From Pseudomonas sp. GM50 (lineage in GTDB: Bacteria; Pseudomonadota; Gammaproteobacteria; Pseudomonadales; Pseudomonadaceae), in assembly GCF_000282375.1 (NCBI RefSeq), contig NZ_AKJK01000047.1:1-64000 (forward strand): a stretch of DNA of 64,000 nt, given 5' to 3'. The first letter of the stretch is position 1. The number at the start of each line of letters is the position of its first letter. The notes under the pieces were generated by a model. It was not told where the DNA came from, ran no database searches, and saw only the letters and a program-made list of their open reading frames with translations. Below, piece by piece: positions 59,715 through 64,000 of this stretch. Made by a program: the position numbers and the translations under genes.

Positions 59715-61058
59715 ATGCGCAAGATCAACGTACATGAGGTTATCGACAACGCTCGATTCAACCGCTTTCACTGGATGGTGCTGTTCTGGTGCGCCCTGAT
59801 CATCATCTTCGACGGATACGATTTGGTGATCTACGGCGTGGTGTTGCCGATGTTGATGAAAGAGTGGGGGCTCAGTCCCCTGCAAGCCGGCGCGCTGGGA
59901 AGTTATGCACTGTTCGGGATGATGTTCGGCGCGCTGTTTTTCGGCCCGCTGTCGGACAAGATCGGCCGCAAAAAAGCCATCACCCTGTGCGTGATGCTCT
60001 TCAGCGGTTTTACCGTGCTCAATGGATTTGCCCGTAACCCCACCGAGTTTGGCCTCTGCCGGTTCGTTGCCGGGCTGGGCATTGGCGGGGTGATGCCCAA
60101 CGTCGTGGCGCTGATGAACGAGTACGCGCCGAAGAAAATCCGCAGCACGCTGGTGGCGATCATGTTCAGCGGCTACTCGGTGGGCGGCATGCTCTCGGCG
60201 GGGCTCGGCATCGTGCTGATTCCCAGTTTCGGCTGGCAGTCAGTGTTTTACGTGGCGGTGCTGCCGTTGCTGTTGTTGCCGTTGATCATGTACTTCCTGC
60301 CCGAGTCGGTGGGTTTCATGCTGCGTCAGGGACGCGATGAAGAGGCGCGCAACATCCTGGAACGGGTTGACCCGGCTTACGTCGCACACGCCGGCGATCA
60401 ATTGCACATGAGCGAAGCGAAGGGCACTGGCACCCCGGTGTTGCAACTGTTCCGCGAGGGCCGTGCGCTGCGCACGCTGATGCTGTGGCTGGCATTTTTC
60501 TGCTGCTTGCTGATGGTCTACGCCTTGAGTTCCTGGTTGCCGAAACTGATGGCCAATGCCGGTTACAGCCTGGGCTCGAGTCTGTCGTTCCTGCTGGTGC
60601 TCAACTTCGGCGCCATTTTTGGCGCGGTCGGCGGTGGCGTACTCGGCGACAAGCTCAACTTGCCGCGCGTGTTGGCGGTGTTCTTCGTTATTGCTGCGGT
60701 ATCGATCACCTTGCTCGGCTTCAACAGTCCGATGCCGGTGTTGTACCTGCTGATCGCCCTTGCCGGCGCCACCACCATAGGCTCGCAGATTCTGTTGTAC
60801 GCCTGCGCCGCGCAGTTCTACTCCATGACCATCCGCTCCACTGGTTTGGGCTGGGCGTCGGGCATCGGCCGCAACGGCGCCATCGTCGGTCCGCTGCTGG
60901 GCGGTGCCTTGTTGGGGATCAGCCTGCCGCTGCAACTGAACTTCATGGCGTTTGCCTTGCCCGGTGCGGTGGCCGCCCTCGCCATGACCGTGTTCGCCAT
61001 CTGCAGTCAGCGCAGCGCCAAAGGTGCCACCCAGACGCTGGCGCCGACCAGCGCCTGA
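59715..61058 (+). CDS. benK: Benzoate MFS transporter BenK (AAHS family)
   Basis: The 447-aa 12-TM symporter takes up benzoate with protons. Its sequence RFNRFHWMVLFWCALIIIFDGYDLVIYGVVLP carries the conserved TM1 DGYDL that is essential in PcaK/BenK. GPLSDKIGRKK is the loop 2-3 MFS motif, and NEYAPKKIRSTLVAIMFSGYSVGG is family-typical. It is the first gene of benK-benE-benF behind the BenR-type operator, with a hairpin (61071-61097) in the benK-benE gap. Confidence 0.9.
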   Translation: MRKINVHEVIDNARFNRFHWMVLFWCALIIIFDGYDLVIYGVVLPMLMKEWGLSPLQAGALGSYALFGMMFGALFFGPLSDKIGRKKAITLCVMLFSGFTVLNGFARNPTEFGLCRFVAGLGIGGVMPNVVALMNEYAPKKIRSTLVAIMFSGYSVGGMLSAGLGIVLIPSFGWQSVFYVAVLPLLLLPLIMYFLPESVGFMLRQGRDEEARNILERVDPAYVAHAGDQLHMSEAKGTGTPVLQLFREGRALRTLMLWLAFFCCLLMVYALSSWLPKLMANAGYSLGSSLSFLLVLNFGAIFGAVGGGVLGDKLNLPRVLAVFFVIAAVSITLLGFNSPMPVLYLLIALAGATTIGSQILLYACAAQFYSMTIRSTGLGWASGIGRNGAIVGPLLGGALLGISLPLQLNFMAFALPGAVAALAMTVFAICSQRSAKGATQTLAPTSA

Positions 61059-61070
61059 ACCCGGCAGTGG

Positions 61071-61097
61071 CGGCACGGCGTCATGCCGTGTCGCCTT
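61071..61097 (+). other. Intercistronic hairpin between benK and benE
   Basis: GGCGGCACGGC / GCCGTGTCGCC forms a stem of about 11 bp with no T run. It could stabilise transcript ends or slow read-through, but it is not a clear terminator. Confidence 0.45.
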
Positions 61098-61183
61098 GCC
61101 TGGTCACCCACACGATTTTTTCCGAACAAGAGCGGCCGGGCCCTGTGCCACGTATCGCCTGACGAGTCTTGCGGCGAGGTTTC

Positions 61184-62395
61184 ATGAAAGCGTTATTCCA
61201 GGACTTTTCCCTGTCTGCTGCCGTCGCTGGATTTATCGCCACGGTGATTTCCTACGCAGGCCCCTTGGTGATCATCTTTCAGGCCGCCGAGACCGCGCAC
61301 CTCTCGCGGGAAGTGTTGTCGTCCTGGGTCTGGGCGATTTCCATCGGCAGCGCCGTGCTCGGCATCGGTTTGAGCCTGCGTTATCGCGTTCCGGTGATCA
61401 TCGCGTGGTCGGCACCGGGCTCGGCGTTGCTGGTGGCCCTGTTGCCGGGAATATCCATGCCGGAGGCGGTGGGCGCGTATCTGGTCAGCAGCCTGATTAT
61501 CTTTCTGGTCGGGGTGTCGGGGGCGTTTGACCGGATCATCGGCAAACTGCCCGCGGCGATTGCGGCGGCGATGCTGGCGGGGATTCTGTTCAGCTTCGGC
61601 ACCGGGTTGTTCGTCTCGTTGCAAGGTAAGCCGCTGCTGGTGCTGGCGATGTTTGCCATATACCTGATCTGCAAGCGGGTGATGCCGCGCTATGCAGTGT
61701 TGATGGTGCTGCTGGTGGGCTGTTCGATTGCGTTTCTCACCGGTGATTTGCACCGCGAAGCGCTGGTGATTGGTTTGGCCACGCCCATGTGGATCACCCC
61801 CGCGTTCAGCCTGAGTGCGACGCTGAATGTCGCCTTGCCGCTGGTGATGGTGGCGCTGACCGGCCAGTTTGTTCCCGGCATGGCGGTGCTGCGCGCCAGC
61901 GGTTACCCAACGCCGGCCGGCCCGATTATCGCCAGCAGTGCGTTGGGCACTGCGCTGTTGGCACCGTTCGGTTGCCACGGGTTGAATCTGGCGGCGATTA
62001 CCGCCGCCATTTGTACCGGTCGCGAGGCCCATGAAGATCCGCGCAAACGCTATGTGGCCGGGGTCGTGGGCGGGCTGTGTTACCTGGTGCTGGGGATCTT
62101 CGGTGCCACGCTGGTTTCGTTGTTTTCGGCGTTCCCCAAGGAACTGATCGCGGCCCTGGCCGGGCTGGCGCTGTTCGCCGCGATAGCCGGGGCGCTGGCC
62201 GGCGCAATGGCCGTGCCGGGTGATCGCGAAGCCGCGCTGGTGACCTTTCTCACCACCGCCTCGGGCATGTCGTTGTTTGGTTTGTCCGCCGCTTTTTGGG
62301 GGCTGATTTTCGGCATGGTCACGCACGTGCTGTTGAGTGCCCGGCGTTCCGCGCCGGCGACTCAAGCGGCCCCTGCGCAGGAGGTGGCGCGCTGA
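61184..62395 (+). CDS. benE: Benzoate/H+ symporter BenE
   Basis: The 403-aa inner-membrane protein has about 12 TM helices and belongs to the BenE family. Typical runs are [54 protein letters not shown] and [18 protein letters not shown]. It gives a second benzoate uptake route next to BenK. I start at the [17 protein letters not shown]; a TTG five codons upstream is less likely. Cotranscribed with benF (112-bp gap). Confidence 0.93.
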   Translation: MKALFQDFSLSAAVAGFIATVISYAGPLVIIFQAAETAHLSREVLSSWVWAISIGSAVLGIGLSLRYRVPVIIAWSAPGSALLVALLPGISMPEAVGAYLVSSLIIFLVGVSGAFDRIIGKLPAAIAAAMLAGILFSFGTGLFVSLQGKPLLVLAMFAIYLICKRVMPRYAVLMVLLVGCSIAFLTGDLHREALVIGLATPMWITPAFSLSATLNVALPLVMVALTGQFVPGMAVLRASGYPTPAGPIIASSALGTALLAPFGCHGLNLAAITAAICTGREAHEDPRKRYVAGVVGGLCYLVLGIFGATLVSLFSAFPKELIAALAGLALFAAIAGALAGAMAVPGDREAALVTFLTTASGMSLFGLSAAFWGLIFGMVTHVLLSARRSAPATQAAPAQEVAR

Positions 62396-62507
62396 TCGAG
62401 TAAGTAACCGCAACCCTGATCCTTATCCGTTTTCACCATCCCTCGCGGCGAATCCGCCACGGGTGGAGCGCTTCAACCTGTCGATCAATAACAATAAGAG
62501 AACAGCG

Positions 62508-63776
62508 ATGAAACAGATTTTTCCAGCAACCGGTTCAGTGTTGTCCCTGGCGCTCGTCTCGGGTTTTTCCAGTGGCGTGATGGCCGCCGAGGGCGGCTTT
62601 ATCGAAGACACCACGGCCACCTTGCAGGCGCGTAATTACTACTTCAGTCGGGACTTCTCGGACATCGTCGGGGCCAATCAACAGTCGAAGGCCGAAGAGT
62701 GGGCGCAGGGTTTCATCCTCAACGTCAAATCCGGTTATACCCAGGGCCCGGTCGGTTTTGGCGTGGATGTTATCGGCCTGCTCGGCCTCAAGCTCGACAG
62801 CAGCCCGGACCGGGTCAATACCGGTTTGCTGCCGGTGCACGATGACGGGCGCGCGGCAAATGATTACAGCCGTCTGGAAGGTGCGCTGAAGATGCGTTAC
62901 TCCAAGACCGAGCTGAAAGTGGGTGAGTTGCAACCCAACCTGCCGGTGCTGGCCTTCAGCGATATCCGTCTGCTGCCGCCCAGCTATCAGGGCGCAAGCA
63001 TCAGCTCCAGTGAAATCGATGGCCTGACCTTGCAAGGCGGCCACTTGAACTCGACCAGCCTGCGCAACGAGGCCGGCGACGAAAAGATGCAAGCCATGCT
63101 CGGTCATGTTCCGCAGCGTCAGGTCAGCAGCGATGGTTTCAACTTTGCCGGCGCCGACTACGCCTTCAATGACAAACGCAGTTCGGTCAGTGCCTGGTTC
63201 GGGCAACTGGAAGATATCTACAACCAGCGCTTTCTCGGCCTCAAACACAGCCAGCCGATGGGCGACTGGACCCTGGGTGCCAACCTCGGCTACTACGATT
63301 CGCTCGAAGACGGCAAAAAATTGCTGGGCAATATCGACAACCAGGCGTTCTTCTCCTTGCTGTCGGCCAAACGCGGCGGCCACACGTTTTATGTCGGCTA
63401 TCAGGGCATGTTCGGCGACAGCGCCTTCCCACGAGTCTTTGCCAACATCTCACCGCTGGGCAACGAGGTGCCGACCTACGAGTTCGCGTACACCGACGAA
63501 CGCTCCTGGCAGGCACGTTACGACTACGACTTCGCGGCCCTCGGCATGCCCGGCCTGACCAGTACCGTGCGCTACATCACCGGCAATAACGTCGACACCG
63601 GCAAGGGCTTTGAAGGCAAGGACCGCGAGCGCGATCTGGATATCGGCTATGTGCTGCAGAGCGGCAGTCTCAAAGGCCTCGGCATCCGTGTTCGCAATGT
63701 GATGGCGCGTTCCAACTACCGCAGTGATATCGACGAAAACCGCCTGATCCTCAGCTACACGTGGAAGCTGTTATGA
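62508..63776 (+). CDS. benF: OprD-family outer membrane porin BenF
   Basis: The 422-aa beta-barrel porin has a signal peptide (1-26, VMA-AEG). The OprD-family N-terminus [22 protein letters not shown] and the closing barrel strand with terminal aromatic-hydrophobic pattern (ILSYTWKLL) are present. It allows aromatic acids such as benzoate through the outer membrane. It completes the benK-benE-benF set, covering both membranes. Several OprD relatives (OpdK, OpcP) are similar, so the substrate assignment rests on context. Confidence 0.85.
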   Translation: MKQIFPATGSVLSLALVSGFSSGVMAAEGGFIEDTTATLQARNYYFSRDFSDIVGANQQSKAEEWAQGFILNVKSGYTQGPVGFGVDVIGLLGLKLDSSPDRVNTGLLPVHDDGRAANDYSRLEGALKMRYSKTELKVGELQPNLPVLAFSDIRLLPPSYQGASISSSEIDGLTLQGGHLNSTSLRNEAGDEKMQAMLGHVPQRQVSSDGFNFAGADYAFNDKRSSVSAWFGQLEDIYNQRFLGLKHSQPMGDWTLGANLGYYDSLEDGKKLLGNIDNQAFFSLLSAKRGGHTFYVGYQGMFGDSAFPRVFANISPLGNEVPTYEFAYTDERSWQARYDYDFAALGMPGLTSTVRYITGNNVDTGKGFEGKDRERDLDIGYVLQSGSLKGLGIRVRNVMARSNYRSDIDENRLILSYTWKLL

Positions 63777-63785
63777 GCCCCGCGG

Positions 63786-64000
63786 TCACAGGTTGCTGGT
63801 GCAGTCACCCATGACTTCGTATGTCACGCGATGGGTCTGGCCCTGATGATCGACATATTCCATGGTCGCAGGCACAACCCCGCAGGCGGTTGCGGTGTTC
63901 GTCACTGAAACCACCTCGGCGATGTCCAGCGGCTGCGCCGGGTTGTACGAGGTGGCGGCTGGCTCGTTGCCGGCGGCCAGGGCCGAGGTGGCGGCGAGGG
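63786..64000 (-). CDS. DUF2790 family protein, truncated by the window edge
   Basis: The visible 3' part reads LAATSALAAGNEPAAT, the end of a signal peptide. It continues with LDIAEVVSV, a conserved Cys (TACGVVPATMEYVDHQG) and YEVMGDC, the usual DUF2790 pattern of two cysteines likely bonded. These are small (about 85 aa) periplasmic Pseudomonas proteins of unknown function; some are copper- or pathogenesis-linked in expression. The start codon is beyond the window. Convergent with benF. Confidence 0.75.
   Translation of the reverse strand, partial: LAATSALAAGNEPAATSYNPAQPLDIAEVVSVTNTATACGVVPATMEYVDHQGQTHRVTYEVMGDCTSNL

Overview
The window is about 64 kb of Pseudomonas chromosome. GC content is high, and every recognisable protein looks like a Pseudomonas fluorescens-group member. 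The intergenic gaps carry two or three families of paired REP sequences (REPINs) typical of that group. From memory, the order glyA to ndh follows the P. aeruginosa PAO1 segment around PA4602 to PA4536, run in reverse, so most of the window is conserved core genome.

Region 1 (1-24,600). glyA and the large cyclic-di-GMP protein MorA come first. A 272-bp palindromic MITE-like element separates them from the ribosome-associated ATPase EttA. Next are a Gre-like factor, envelope proteins (a lipoprotein, a DUF4105 protein, a DUF3015 protein), a Lon-type AAA protease and several conserved Pseudomonas hypotheticals. These are followed by FklB, a putatively Fur-controlled small gene, YjdM, IspB, the L21/L27-Obg translation block, ProB and CreA.

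Region 2 (24,700-33,000). rpsT faces the murJ-ribF-ileS-lspA-fkpB-ispH run, which joins lipid II flipping, flavin cofactors, Ile-tRNA charging, lipoprotein maturation and isoprenoid synthesis. Gene ends overlap or nearly touch within it.

Region 3 (32,950-43,700). The type IV pilus minor pilin locus has fimT divergent from fimU-pilV-pilW-pilX-pilY1-pilE, with no pilY2. thiO and the pilus two-component system PilS/PilR follow.

Region 4 (43,700-54,990). bamD is divergent from rluD-pgeF-clpB, and clpB has a heat-shock type promoter. A tRNA array (Asn, Pro, Lys, Pro) comes next, then a chemotaxis receptor. A secreted EF-hand protein follows that carries the EGKCG motif of the HvfA copper-binding RiPP precursors. 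Last is a DUF1780 / small ORF / DUF3094 / ndh operon.

Region 5 (55,080-64,000). This part is more accessory. A same-strand cluster encodes PPK2, a SulP transporter, an AI-2E-type permease and a small K+-channel-like protein. A benzoate uptake cassette benK-benE-benF follows. Upstream of benK I find a two-repeat BenR/XylS-type operator with spacing equal to that of the classical Pm promoter, although no benABCD catabolic genes are in view. The window ends in a truncated DUF2790 gene.

No prophage, IS transposase, CRISPR array or plasmid function is visible. The most interesting items are the MITE-like element, the BenR-type operator on a transport-only cassette, the EGKCG/EF-hand protein, the PPK2/SulP/AI-2E/channel cluster, a structured intergenic repeat before murJ, and a DUF4105 protein with a possible His/Cys acyltransferase-like core.
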